NCBI GenBank assembly: GCA_029256035.1
Contig: JAQSYR010000001.1
Span: 31,499-95,498 of the forward strand
DNA: 64,000 bases
Direction: 5' to 3'
Source of the DNA: Anaerocolumna sp.
Lineage (GTDB): Bacteria > Bacillota > Clostridia > Lachnospirales > Lachnospiraceae
Under the pieces are notes generated by a model. It had not been told where the DNA came from. It was given only the letters and a program-made list of their open reading frames with translations, and did no database searches. Position 1 is the first letter of the stretch. Every line of letters starts with the position of its first letter. The position numbers were made by a program, and so were the translations under genes. Positions 1 to 9,800 of this stretch are shown here, in pieces.

Positions 1-176
1 TTAACGTCTTTATCTAGCCATTTCCGAATAATATCTCTCCCACTATGATGTTTACAACCCCAATTACATCCTGCTTTTGCATCTTTACATAATTCATTAC
101 AATCTGGTCTGTATAGTGTAATAAAAGCTGCCATCTGATCTTCGTTTAAATTTTTTACCCATTCAAAATTAGTCAT
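1..176 (-). CDS. Small Cys-rich phage protein (3' end outside window)
   Basis: At least 58 codons remain open to the window edge, so the C-terminus is missing. The start is the ATG at 174-176 behind an AGAAAGGA ribosome site. The protein begins MTNFEWVKNL and carries four cysteines spaced C-x3-C-x6-C-x3-C, followed by an HHSGRDIIRKWL segment. Short proteins with this opening and a Cys cluster ending in a ...KWL/EWL helix are common in Clostridia phages and prophages. A small zinc-binding domain is inferred. The exact function is unknown. Confidence 0.75.
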   Translation of the reverse strand, partial: MTNFEWVKNLNEDQMAAFITLYRPDCNELCKDAKAGCNWGCKHHSGRDIIRKWLDKDV

Positions 177-216
177 TTAACATTCCTTTCTATTAGAATC
201 AAAGAGTTATTTTGTA

Positions 217-672
217 CTAACTTATTTCACATTTGTAATTCCAAACCTTACGATAACAATTGCCATTAGAAATTTCTCCTTCGTATTTTCTGATCTGCTT
301 ATGAGAATATTTCTTATAAAACCGCTTTGTTCTCCATGAAAAATTGTTTTGGATTAATCTGCTATTATGTTCATAGTATGGAATCATCCATATTCTTTTT
401 GTAAATGAATAAATGTCAGATATCTTCTTATTGTGTTTTTCTCGTCTTGAACGCTTACTAGATTGTTTTTTATTTGCTTTACTGTGTGTAATATCTTCTT
501 CAAATGCTTCATCACAAAATCCATACCAACCGCATTTTGAACCTATTTTATCACACCAGATTGAATACGCTATTTCGTTGTAATCTGGCTCTTCTCCCAT
601 ATTTTCATACAAATCTAACCGATGATTATAACAATCTTTCCCTAGTGGACAAGTAAAACAGTTACATTTCAT
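217..672 (-). CDS. Cys-rich hypothetical phage protein
   Basis: 151 residues. An in-frame GTG three codons upst­ream lies inside the GAGGTGA ribosome site, so the ATG at 670-672 is the better start. The N-terminal third has eight cysteines (CNCFTCPLGKDC, then WCDKIGSKCGWYGFC) and probably binds zinc. The middle is Lys/Arg-rich (SKRSRREKHNKK) and the C-terminal half is aromatic and basic (YYEHNSRLIQNNF, FYKKYSHKQIRKY). The C-terminal part resembles small phage proteins of unknown role. Stop codon is TAG. Confidence 0.7.
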   Translation of the reverse strand: MKCNCFTCPLGKDCYNHRLDLYENMGEEPDYNEIAYSIWCDKIGSKCGWYGFCDEAFEEDITHSKANKKQSSKRSRREKHNKKISDIYSFTKRIWMIPYYEHNSRLIQNNFSWRTKRFYKKYSHKQIRKYEGEISNGNCYRKVWNYKCEIS

Positions 673-715
673 ATGTGTCACCTCATTTCAAAGTTCCAAA
701 CAATATCTGATTTGA

Positions 716-919
716 TTATCTTCTTACAAATTTAAAGCACCACGCTTCGTCACTTATGAATCTCAACTCTCCATCTTCATTAATATAAAACATTTCAATA
801 AATTGTATTTTATCAGATTTTGAAAAATCTTCGTTGCCTTTAAATATTGGTGTAATTGTCAGTGGATTATAAACAACATCCTTATAAATTACCTTATATT
901 CTTCTACATTAATACCCAT
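716..919 (-). CDS. Hypothetical protein, 67 aa
   Basis: Starts MGINVEEYKV behind AAGGTGAG. Predicted to be a small beta-rich protein (KVIYKDVVYNPLTITPIF) with no motif I recognise. It lies in a row of short same-strand genes with 30-45 bp gaps, each with its own ribosome site. Confidence 0.6.
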   Translation of the reverse strand: MGINVEEYKVIYKDVVYNPLTITPIFKGNEDFSKSDKIQFIEMFYINEDGELRFISDEAWCFKFVRR

Positions 920-958
920 ATACTCACCTTCTTTCTAAGTCTTAATAAAAACCTGATT

Positions 959-1318
959 CTATTGTGTCTTTAAGCCTATCTTAAAATTTGATGCGCTTTC
1001 ATACATGTCATAAACTTCTTTACTTATCCTTCTTTTAATCTGTGGTAGAAAATTGTCAATTTGTTTTCCGATAATGTCATCTGTTTTAATACCTATTTTA
1101 GTAAATTCATCTTTCCAAGCTCTGCCAATTCCAGCAACGTCTAAACCAACTTCTTCAATTTGATAATAACCAATAATAACATTTTCATCATCTTCAATCG
1201 GAATCATTATTCTTCTAAAAATTGCATCAGCACAATCTTCAATATTACCTCTGATATGTGTTACATTTAAATCTTTCCACAACACACATCCTCCTCTTTC
1301 TGGATCAATAACTATCAT
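959..1318 (-). CDS. Hypothetical protein, 119 aa
   Basis: The frame is open from 1342, but the first eight codons encode the ribosome site itself (AGAAAGGAGAA), so translation should start at the ATG of MIVIDPERGG. The protein is mixed alpha/beta with an acidic stretch (IPIEDDENVIIGYYQIEEV) and a basic C-terminal helix (PQIKRRISKEVYDMYES). No family recognised. Confidence 0.65.
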   Translation of the reverse strand: MIVIDPERGGCVLWKDLNVTHIRGNIEDCADAIFRRIMIPIEDDENVIIGYYQIEEVGLDVAGIGRAWKDEFTKIGIKTDDIIGKQIDNFLPQIKRRISKEVYDMYESASNFKIGLKTQ

Positions 1319-1347
1319 ATTTATTCTCCTTTCTAAACCCAATAAAG

Positions 1348-1518
1348 CTATAATTTGATGTTAATGTATCCACTTAAATCAGATATTACATTCTTTTTGT
1401 CACATACTGTTTTTACACTTTCTTCGTTATAATATCCTGAGCTTACAATCGTGTCATTTTTCTTCGTGTCTATAACATAATGAAGTCCGTCTATACACTT
1501 AACTTTATATCTATCCGT
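1348..1518 (-). CDS. Small hypothetical protein with apparent ACG start
   Basis: 56 codons plus TAG, reading DRYKVKCIDGLHYVID, then DTKKNDTIVSSGYYNEE. A full GAGGTGATT ribosome site ends 8 nt before ACG, where an ATG would be expected. Another gene here (start at 36040) has the same ribosome site followed by ATG at nearly the same spacing. The only ordinary in-frame alternative is a GTG at 1525-1527 that lies within the ribosome site. Function unknown. The codon usage and compact fold-like pattern (alternating hydrophobics, one Cys in each half) support a real gene. Confidence 0.5.
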   Translation of the reverse strand, partial: TDRYKVKCIDGLHYVIDTKKNDTIVSSGYYNEESVKTVCDKKNVISDLSGYINIKL

Positions 1519-1564
1519 TTTAATCACCTCATTTCTTAAACAAATCGTCGTTTGTTAGCTCTTT

Positions 1565-1843
1565 CTAATAACTGATATCTAATGCAAAGTATTCTCTTGG
1601 TTCAATAGAAAAAATATCTACTCCTCTGTATACATTATCAATCGTAAATTTATGATACTCTAAGGCATCAACAAAATCTTTTGCAACCACATCTGGAATA
1701 GTTATTACTACTTTTGATGTTTTATTTTTTATAGATTGTTGTAATTTTTCTTCAAACTGTTCTAAATATGTTTCCAATAGTGGTTTATTATTTATGCCGA
1801 GTAAATCATTTAATTGTTTTCTTGCGTCTTTTGCACTTGTCAT
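1565..1843 (-). CDS. Hypothetical protein, 92 aa
   Basis: Start at MTSAKDARKQ behind AGAAAGGAGAA; an in-frame start eight codons earlier overlaps the ribosome site. The N-terminal half looks like a helical pair (ARKQLNDLLG, LLETYLEQFEEKLQQSI), followed by a beta/alpha unit (SKVVITIPDVVAKDFVDALE). It may be a small oligomerising protein. Function unknown. Confidence 0.65.
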   Translation of the reverse strand: MTSAKDARKQLNDLLGINNKPLLETYLEQFEEKLQQSIKNKTSKVVITIPDVVAKDFVDALEYHKFTIDNVYRGVDIFSIEPREYFALDISY

Positions 1844-1884
1844 TAAATTTCTCCTTTCTAAAAGCACTCCAAAGTATTAACTTA

Positions 1885-2445
1885 TTAGCTTTCTCCTGCA
1901 TAGTCTCCATAATATTTTTCACGTAAAATCTCAGCACATATACCAGCGTCATCTACATTTTTAAACTTAGCTAATTCCACATGCTTTCCATCAACTCTCA
2001 TAGTTACTACCCACCATTTACCATTTTGACTTACATTTCTATATCCTGACTTATTGGTTATATTCTTTGATTTTCTGTTTCTTAAATTTTCTTCATACTT
2101 AGAAATCCTTAAATTTGATTTTCTATTATTCAGTCCATCATGGTCAATGTGATCTACTTGAATTCCTTTAATATTATCTGGATTTCCAATAAACCACTGC
2201 ATCATCATACTTGAATATTTGTATTTTCCATTTTCACAACCCAAATAAATTCCTGCTTGTGCATACCACAAACCGTTTACTGGATTTAATATTGCATGCC
2301 ATGTAACTTTTAAGTCTATTAGCCTTTGTAGATCGTCAGTATCAATGGTCGTATAAAACGTTCTTCCATCTCTCTTTTTCATTTCTATGGTTGTTGTTTC
2401 CCCATTTATTATGTATTTGTTTCTAAATTTCTTAGGTATAGCTAT
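1885..2445 (-). CDS. Free-standing HNH homing endonuclease with AP2-like C-terminus
   Basis: The core VDHIDHDGLNNRKSNLRI is the HNH nuclease motif. The C-terminal GYRNVSQNGKWWVVTMRV region is an AP2-like DNA-binding unit, a common pairing in phage homing endonucleases. The first ATG (2380-2382) gives 165 aa, but the frame stays open upstream and encodes AIPKKFRNKYIINGE. That matches the usual 'IPKK...' opening of this family, so I place the start at ATA (2443-2445), 10 nt after AAAGGA. It is inserted just downstream of the ligase gene (in the direction of transcription) within the replication operon. Such enzymes spread themselves and need not serve the phage. Confidence 0.8.
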   Translation of the reverse strand: MAIPKKFRNKYIINGETTTIEMKKRDGRTFYTTIDTDDLQRLIDLKVTWHAILNPVNGLWYAQAGIYLGCENGKYKYSSMMMQWFIGNPDNIKGIQVDHIDHDGLNNRKSNLRISKYEENLRNRKSKNITNKSGYRNVSQNGKWWVVTMRVDGKHVELAKFKNVDDAGICAEILREKYYGDYAGES

Positions 2446-2476
2446 AAATCATCATTCCTTTCGTTTAATATTATTA

Positions 2477-4429
2477 TTACTTAATCATCTCTAAAAACTC
2501 ATCTTCAGTAATAATCTTAATTCCCAACTCTTGTGCTTTCTTATTTTTACCAGACGTTGATGTATTATCGTTATTTATAAGGTATGATGTACTCTTACTG
2601 ACACTTCCTGCAACTTTACCATTTCTACTTTCAATATCCGCTTTTAATTCCTCACGATTCTTATAACGATTAACTGATCCTGTAATTACAAATGTCATAC
2701 CGTCCAACGATTTACTATTCTGTGTATTATTATTTGCTTTATCTTCTATTACAAAATTCATTATAGTAGCAAGACTTCTGTATATCTCATAATTATTTCT
2801 AAACCAGTTTGCAATAGATTCATGCATTGTACCACCAAAGTCGTCAAGGTTAGTAAAATCAAAGTCTTCATTAATCAATCTATAGAAATTAATTGTATCT
2901 CCTTTACAATACTTACTGATTGTTTTGCTTGCTGTTTTACCGATTAGTGGGATACTTAAACTATAAATGAAATTTTCTAGCTTCACATGCTTACTTTCTT
3001 CAATTGCAGCTAATAATTTATCACCAGACTTTACACCAAAACCATCTAATGTAATCATTTTATTTCTATGTTGTTTCAGATTATAAATGTCTACCAACTC
3101 ATTAAGCCATCCTAATTCAACAAATTTTTCAATAGTGGCTTCTGACATCCCATCAATGTTCATCGCATATTTACTTACGAAATGGGTTAATCTACTAATC
3201 AACTTGGCTTTGCAATTTGGATTAGTACAATATAAGAATTTTGATCCATTGTCATTTTTTACTTCTATATCACTACCACACTCAGGACATTTATCTGGAA
3301 TCTTAAATGTATTGCTTTTAGTTAAATTATCATCAACTTTAGGAATAACCATATTGGCACGATAAACCGTAATCGTATCACCAATTCCTAACTGTAAATC
3401 TTCCATATAACTGATATTATGTAATGTTGCTCTAGTTGTAATTGCACCACCCAAATCTACAGGTGAGAAAATAGCAACAGGATTAATTAAACCAGTGCGA
3501 GAAGTATTCCATTCAATATCCACAAGTGTTGTTTCGTATGTGTCATCTTTCCACTTTCTAGCAATCATATTCAAAGGATGATGTACTGTAGTTCCTAGTG
3601 ATTCGCCATAATCATAAAACTCATATTTATAAATAGTTCCGTCTACTGGATATTTATAGTTTATTGGATTAAATTTTAAATCTACATCTTCCACATTAGC
3701 AACACCATTCTGTACGAATTCTCTTTCAGTAACCTGAAATCCTAAATCAGATAACCATCCTAATGAAACATCTGTATCAAGTTTTTCAATATTATTATCT
3801 TGTACTAATTCAAATGCTATGAACTCTAAATATCTTTCCTTTGCTACGTTTGAATCTAATTGTCTAACACTACCAGCAGCTAAATTACGTGGATGGCTAT
3901 ATGGTTCTTCTAGTGTTTCATTGATTTTATCAAAATTCTCCCACGATATTACACACTCTCCACGTACTTCTATATTAACATCTGTACGCAATTTTAAAGG
4001 TAAATTAATACAATGTCTGATTGTATGTGTAACATCTTCTCCTGTATCTCCTCCACCCCTTGTAATGGCTTGTTTATATAAACCATTTTCATAACGTATT
4101 ACAATTGTCAATCCATCCAATTTCCACATTTCTACGCACAATTGATTTCCTACAAATCTCTTTACTTCATTAATATCTTTAGTTTTGTTAGCGGATAACA
4201 TAGGCTTACTATGTTTTACTTTAGTTAATCCTTCTAGTATTTCACCTTGTACTTTCTGAGTAGGTGAATTTACCATAATGATACTTGTGCCTTTTTCTAA
4301 CTGTTCAAGTCGGTCATAGAGCGCATCATAGTCTTTATCCGACATAATAGGCTTATCATACTTATAATATGCTGTTGATGCTTCGTTTAACTGTTTAATT
4401 AATGACTTCATTTCTTCTAAATTATTCAT
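2477..4429 (-). CDS. ligA: NAD-dependent DNA ligase
   Basis: 650 residues, normal length for bacterial LigA. In order: the Ia domain that binds the nicotinamide half of NAD (YYKYDKPIMSDKDYDALYDRL, ~21-41); the adenylation motif KLDG with the nucleophile at Lys103; EVRGEC and the NLAAGSVRQLD motif; a four-Cys zinc finger (CPECG ... CTNPNC); a helix-hairpin-helix region; and a C-terminal BRCT domain beginning LDGMTFVITGS. It seals nicks left by replication using NAD rather than ATP. Start ATG is 6 nt after AAAAGGAG. It has its own promoter (4530-4558) between it and the RecD-like gene, so it can be expressed separately from the upstream replication genes. Confidence 0.95.
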   Translation of the reverse strand: MNNLEEMKSLIKQLNEASTAYYKYDKPIMSDKDYDALYDRLEQLEKGTSIIMVNSPTQKVQGEILEGLTKVKHSKPMLSANKTKDINEVKRFVGNQLCVEMWKLDGLTIVIRYENGLYKQAITRGGGDTGEDVTHTIRHCINLPLKLRTDVNIEVRGECVISWENFDKINETLEEPYSHPRNLAAGSVRQLDSNVAKERYLEFIAFELVQDNNIEKLDTDVSLGWLSDLGFQVTEREFVQNGVANVEDVDLKFNPINYKYPVDGTIYKYEFYDYGESLGTTVHHPLNMIARKWKDDTYETTLVDIEWNTSRTGLINPVAIFSPVDLGGAITTRATLHNISYMEDLQLGIGDTITVYRANMVIPKVDDNLTKSNTFKIPDKCPECGSDIEVKNDNGSKFLYCTNPNCKAKLISRLTHFVSKYAMNIDGMSEATIEKFVELGWLNELVDIYNLKQHRNKMITLDGFGVKSGDKLLAAIEESKHVKLENFIYSLSIPLIGKTASKTISKYCKGDTINFYRLINEDFDFTNLDDFGGTMHESIANWFRNNYEIYRSLATIMNFVIEDKANNNTQNSKSLDGMTFVITGSVNRYKNREELKADIESRNGKVAGSVSKSTSYLINNDNTSTSGKNKKAQELGIKIITEDEFLEMIK

Positions 4430-4483
4430 TCCATTCTCCTTTTAAATGTTTTCTGTTTATTATTATTTTCAATATGTACTAAA

Positions 4484-4544
4484 AACCTGTGATGCCATTA
4501 ATCTAGCCTTATCTCTTTCGCTTGAATTAATCATATCACAGGTT
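4484..4544 (-). promoter_or_regulatory. 10-bp inverted repeat over the ligA promoter (operator candidate)
   Basis: AACCTGTGAT (4484-4493) and ATCACAGGTT (4535-4544) are perfect inverted copies 41 bp apart, centre-to-centre about five helical turns. The second arm lies in the spacer of the ligA promoter and touches its -10 box. The first arm lies just downstream of the transcription start. Because one arm is upstream of the start it cannot be an RNA hairpin, so a DNA-binding repressor, possibly with looping, is the simplest reading (inference). Confidence 0.5.
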
Positions 4545-4558
4545 AACTATGTTGTCAA
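4530..4558 (-). promoter_or_regulatory. Promoter for ligA
   Basis: Minus-strand -35 TTGACA (4553-4558), 17-bp spacer, -10 TATGAT (4530-4535). The conserved mirror element lies 5 bp upstream of the -35. Predicted start near 4523 gives a ~95-nt leader before ligA. Confidence 0.85.
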
Positions 4559-4563
4559 CATCT

Positions 4564-4580
4564 TGTTTATTATTATTTGT
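4564..4580 (-). repeat. 17-nt mirror-symmetric promoter element (type copy)
   Basis: TGTTTATTATTATTTGT on the plus strand reads the same backwards (mirror repeat, not an inverted repeat). Identical copies are at 31149-31165 and 34351-34367, and the complement is at 57013-57029 where genes run on the plus strand. Near copies are at 21650-21666, 37378-37394, 38031-38047, 46876-46892, 47473-47489, 50739-50755 and 54924-54940, all beside promoters or, at 47473, beside parS. More copies lie in leaders at 4454, 13773, 18250, 18358 and 21282. In most cases it ends 3-17 bp upstream of a TTGACA box, the position of an UP element or activator site. Confidence 0.85.
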
Positions 4581-4582
4581 AA

Positions 4583-6859
4583 TTACTTTGTATTTTCTTT
4601 TAACATGGATTGCATAAATGTCATTCTGTTAAAGTTCTCTTTATTTTTTATAGAAGTATTAACTGTTGATGCAGCACCAATATGAAAACAACGCTCTTTC
4701 ATTCTAGTGAGTCCAACATAAATTAGATTTGAATTAAGCATATATGTATGAGACTTTGGTGTCAGTAGAATAATTACCTTTGAACTACTACCTTGAGATT
4801 TATGAATTGAAATAGCGTATCCCAATCCAACACTCTGCAAATCTTCTCTTGAATAACTAACCTTCACACCATCAAAGTCAATTATCATTTCAAATCTATT
4901 TATGCTTAATACAATTCCGCACTCTCCATTTGCAATAAACGTAGTATTTAAATTCTCGTCATCAATACAGAAATCATCGTCAATATATACTTTTGCTTTA
5001 TAATTATTCTGTTTCTGTATAATCAAATCACCAACATAGTAAGTTGTTTCACCATATTTAAGAAATGTGTCTGATCCAAAATTTTTATTAGCTATCTTCT
5101 GAAGGTGGTTGTTTAATACAACTGTACCATATTCTCCTTTGTTATATGCTGTTAACACCTGTATATCTTCTACTTTGTAATTCTGTGATAATAATTTTTC
5201 ATATAATGCAAGAACGTTTTTAACTGATTGCTTGTCATCTACATTAATAAAAGCATAGTCTTTATTATCTCCAAAGTATGTACACTGACTTAAACTGTCA
5301 GACAGATATTTCTTACAATTCCTAACATCTGTAGCAACCGTCATTAATCCACCTTTACCATATCTAAAGATTTTAGTTAATGACGTAGTTGGTATAACTT
5401 TAGATTGCATAAAGTCGTGCAATAGATTACCACAAGCAACTGAAGGTATCTGAGCAGAATCACCAACCATTAACAACTTAGTTCTATTAAAATCTATTGC
5501 ATCGATTACATGTTTGAATAAAAATATATCTGTCATTGAAAACTCATCAATAACCACAACATCACTATCGAGTTTATTATTCATACAATATGTCCATGTG
5601 TTAGGTGGAATATAAGCTAAACCTCTATGAATAGTTGATGTTTCTCTCTTGCAATATTCCTTTAATACTTTTGCTGCTTTACCTGTCGGAGATAATAACA
5701 CATACGATTTATTATTATCATCTAACATCTGAATTATTGCTTGTGTACATGAACTCTTACCACTACCACCAAACCCGTTCAATATGCTTATATTGTATTT
5801 ACATAAATAATTAATTGATTGTAGCTGTTCGTCTGTAAGTGAAAATTCACTTGAATTTCTGTATTTCTCTACATTAATATTCCATTCGTTTTTAACAGAT
5901 AATCCATATGAAATATTCTTTGCTATATATAATTCAGTATTATATGTTTCTTTTAATGCAACATTTCTACTGCTCTTATCATAATATATACTTTCTTCTT
6001 TTACTGCATCTATGAAATGATAAGCACAAGCTGGCACTAGTTTATCACATTGGTTTTTTAAATCTACTAGATCCATTTTAGTATGACCGTTGTTTTCGTT
6101 TTCTTCTAATAAGAATAAGATACATGATAAACATCTTTGCTTGCTTGTCTTTAAATCAGAATTAAAATCTATAATAGGTTTTAACCCTTTTGAAACATTT
6201 TCTATAGAAGCCTTTTCTATTTCCAATAGTAATCCATCAGCTTTTTTAAATCCAATGCCTGAGATTACACACAGGCATTTATAAGGATTATTCTTCATTT
6301 CATATCTAATTTTTTCTGTAGATGGATATTTATCATACAACTTTTTAACCATATTTAGACTAAGTAATCCTTGAAACTCTGATACCAGCTCTACTAATGC
6401 AAAGTTCTCAACAATCTTTTCTTTGATACGCTCAAACGTATACTCTTTAATTCCTTTAGTTAATGATAAATCAATGTCTTCTAGTCTATTATTAATTACT
6501 CTATCCACTATATCAGGATAAACTTTAAATAATGTATCTGCTTGCATTGGAGTTAATATTTCTTGTAAGAACAACTGCATATCAAGAGAGGTGTTTGGTC
6601 TGTCTCGTTTAATATTATTTACTTTATATCCATAACCATTCTTAGTTATTTCTTCTGTTGCTTTTACTGAATACAAAATTCCTTCTCCAAGTTGATGTAG
6701 ATTGCCACTTATAACTGCTGTTCCATATTTAGTAAACTTAATAAAATTATATTTATCTTTATCTACATCCACTGCATACACTCTATAATCTTCTGTATCA
6801 TAAATACATCTAACTACTCTACACTGAAACTCAAATTCTTTTGTTCCGTTATCACTCAC
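4583..6859 (-). CDS. RecD-like superfamily 1 DNA helicase
   Basis: About 758 residues with GTG start 7 nt after GAGG; its ribosome site lies in the 13-bp gap after dnaE. An N-terminal helix-hairpin-helix-like region with the ISGIGFKKAD motif (~200-210) is followed by Walker A GFGGSGKS (~363-370), a QxxGxAAK-like SPTGKAAKVL, Walker B VVIDEFSM (~437-443), and the C-terminal GYAISIHKSQGSS motif (UvrD_C2 type). This layout is that of RecD2/TraA-like 5'-3' helicases, which in phages assist replication or recombination. It sits directly downstream of the polymerase gene and is probably co-translated with it. Confidence 0.9.
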   Translation of the reverse strand: MSDNGTKEFEFQCRVVRCIYDTEDYRVYAVDVDKDKYNFIKFTKYGTAVISGNLHQLGEGILYSVKATEEITKNGYGYKVNNIKRDRPNTSLDMQLFLQEILTPMQADTLFKVYPDIVDRVINNRLEDIDLSLTKGIKEYTFERIKEKIVENFALVELVSEFQGLLSLNMVKKLYDKYPSTEKIRYEMKNNPYKCLCVISGIGFKKADGLLLEIEKASIENVSKGLKPIIDFNSDLKTSKQRCLSCILFLLEENENNGHTKMDLVDLKNQCDKLVPACAYHFIDAVKEESIYYDKSSRNVALKETYNTELYIAKNISYGLSVKNEWNINVEKYRNSSEFSLTDEQLQSINYLCKYNISILNGFGGSGKSSCTQAIIQMLDDNNKSYVLLSPTGKAAKVLKEYCKRETSTIHRGLAYIPPNTWTYCMNNKLDSDVVVIDEFSMTDIFLFKHVIDAIDFNRTKLLMVGDSAQIPSVACGNLLHDFMQSKVIPTTSLTKIFRYGKGGLMTVATDVRNCKKYLSDSLSQCTYFGDNKDYAFINVDDKQSVKNVLALYEKLLSQNYKVEDIQVLTAYNKGEYGTVVLNNHLQKIANKNFGSDTFLKYGETTYYVGDLIIQKQNNYKAKVYIDDDFCIDDENLNTTFIANGECGIVLSINRFEMIIDFDGVKVSYSREDLQSVGLGYAISIHKSQGSSSKVIILLTPKSHTYMLNSNLIYVGLTRMKERCFHIGAASTVNTSIKNKENFNRMTFMQSMLKENTK

Positions 6860-6872
6860 CAAATCACCTCAC

Positions 6873-9800
6873 TTATTTTATACACTCAAATGCAGTTATA
6901 ATCTTCTCTGTTTCATCTGTTGGAATCCACTCTTCTCCAACTTTTCTCTTTTTAAACTGTTCTCTAAACTCATATATCTTCAATATACTATATTGACCAA
7001 ATGGACTAAGTTTAAATATTTTTGCTGATGTTATCTTTGTTTTAAATTCTTCTCCAGTCTTAATATTTCTTACTAATAAATATGGAGTAGCTGGATTATT
7101 ATAAGTTTTAAAGTCCAATACTACGTAATAATCTTTACTTACTTTTGGATTTGCGTATGTAGTATATTGCAAATATTCCATTTCAAATTTAATATGTTCA
7201 ATGATTGACATTGGTTTATCTTCTAATTTAGAACACATTTCTGTTACAAGTCCTTTTGTATCGAGTTCTTTGTATAATTTCTCTGTTTCTTTACTACTAT
7301 ATTTTTTCATCAAAAACTCATTAAGTTGAAGTTTATCAAAATCAGCTTTTTTAATTTGTTTTACATTGTAGAGATTATTATAAACCTCAATTACATTAAG
7401 CAAGTATTTATTATTACCAAACATACTAAAGAAGTTAAGACCTGTAAGAATTGTTAATTGTCTTGCATCTACTGAAGTTTGTTTATGTATATCTGTTAAT
7501 AATTCAATAAAGTTATTATATTTATTTTTGGATAACTCCATTAGTTCTTCTGCTATTTTTGAATTACAATACTTAATTGATAATATTCCTTTGTAGATAG
7601 TATTGTCTTTTCTGTCTATGGTATATTCTGAAAGAGATTTACCAAATTGTATTGGTTTAATTTCTATATTAAAATATCTTGCAAGATTAATACCATTATT
7701 TGTATCTTCTTCGTTTTCAGCTCTATTCAAGTAAGCAGTAATAAATTCAATTGTATAATATGTTCTCAAATTTACACAAGCATATCCATTCATACTGTAG
7801 CTGGTAGAATGGTTAAATCCAAATTGATATTCCGAGCTATCGGCTACAATCTGAACAAATTGTTCTGCTTCTTTTTCCGCTATTTCTCTTGGTTTACTAG
7901 AGTGTTTACAGTATCCTTCGAGGATTTTAGGTAATTGTTCTTTCAAACCTTCTTGATCCTTTTTGCCTATACAATTATGTACTATTATTTCGTTGGCAAC
8001 ATAATTATGATTGTCTTTTACCTCAATATCATAAACATTTGAAATACCATATTCTTCTATTTTAATTATTTTCAACGGTATATATTCAGCCATTAATAAT
8101 TCATAAGTTTTAGGACTGTATACAAACTTTACAATATCTAATGCTTTAGTATTTGTTATTGTGCTGTTTTTATTTAATTTAAATCCATTGTGTTTATATC
8201 CTCCAATTTGATTTCCTATATCTGAAAAACTGATATTTCTATCATTGGCATTCTTTATAATTTCTTCATAACACTCTTCTGGAAGAATGTAATCATATTG
8301 TAATGTTCTATTTTTTGCTAACTCTAAAATATTAAAATAATCATCCTTTTTTCTTCCAACAATCAATGTTGCTATTGTGTTACAAAACTTTTCTACTGAA
8401 TCAACTTGTCGTATGATTAAATGATAGCACATATAATCATATCCTTTTACATTTTTTGACTCTACATATGAATATATATTATACTTCATTAACAATGACT
8501 TTATTTGGTAGGCAAGTTCTCTGCTTGTTGTATAATATTCAATACAAGTATTTTTTAAGTTGTAACCACCATCAGTATTAAACAATCCTGCAAGTAGATT
8601 TGTTAATTTGCTACCTACTGGATAATTCATAATTTCATAAGGTATTCTTTTCAATCCAGCCTTCTTTACTAGGTCATATTTTGTTAATAAGTTTTGTAAA
8701 ATCATTCTATGATTTTTTGATTTAATATAAATTGAGTATATATAGTCAACTTCAACTCCATTTTGAATATGATCTGTGAACTCACAATTTTTATTATATC
8801 TTGATAATTCAGATACACAGTTTTTAAATTTTTCTATAACACAAAGTTCTGAATTTGTAAAATGTATATTGTTTATATCTCCAATCGAGCCATCTCCAAT
8901 TAATAACCCTAATAAAAACATTTCGTTTTCAGAAAGTCTCTGATTTGGTTTTAAATTATCAGATGTAGGATGTATTACAGATGGTGTCATTACATAATCA
9001 TTATTTGTTAATTCTTTTACTTGTTTCCATCCGTTCTGTGTTAATATTTTGTGGTTATCTGTAGCAATAATATAATTATCTTGTTGTGTATAAATTTTAT
9101 AAGTCTGTTTTATACCATTATTAAATTTATTGATAACAGGTTTATGTGTAATATTATTACTGTTATCAATACATACAACCTTATCACCAACTTCAACATC
9201 TTTTATTCTTTTTCTGTTTCCATTAGACATTAACACTAAAGAATTTTCATCTAAGCATCTACGAGTAGTGTCTGCGGCAGAACCTGTAAAATCACAAATA
9301 TCTGTTAAGAATTTAATTGTATCCTCTTGAAATATTAAATATCCATTATTATCTTCTAGTAATTTATCAATTTCTTCTGATGGATTTTTATTAAATTCAC
9401 CTGCAATCATTTTATCTCTGTATGATTTGCCAGACGGTCTTAGTGCTGCGTTTACCATAGACATATGGTTAACTGTGTGTGGTTTGAAGTTCTTCAACAA
9501 ATCAAATGCATAATCACCTTCAAACTGAAACACCCCTTGTTGAGTCTCTATCATATTATTCCAAACTTTATCATCTTCCCAATTTATTTCGTGAGCTTTT
9601 GGGTATGGTATTCCAGCATATCTACAAGCATCTTTAATAATTCCAACTGTTTTAAGTCCTAATATATCAAATTTTACGTAGTTAAGCGAATCGACAGCTT
9701 TCATCGCACATGTTGATACAGGCATGTTTAAATCTCCATCTTTATAGAATAATCCAATACTATCAGCCAGTGTTATAGGTGATCCTATAATACCGCTAGG

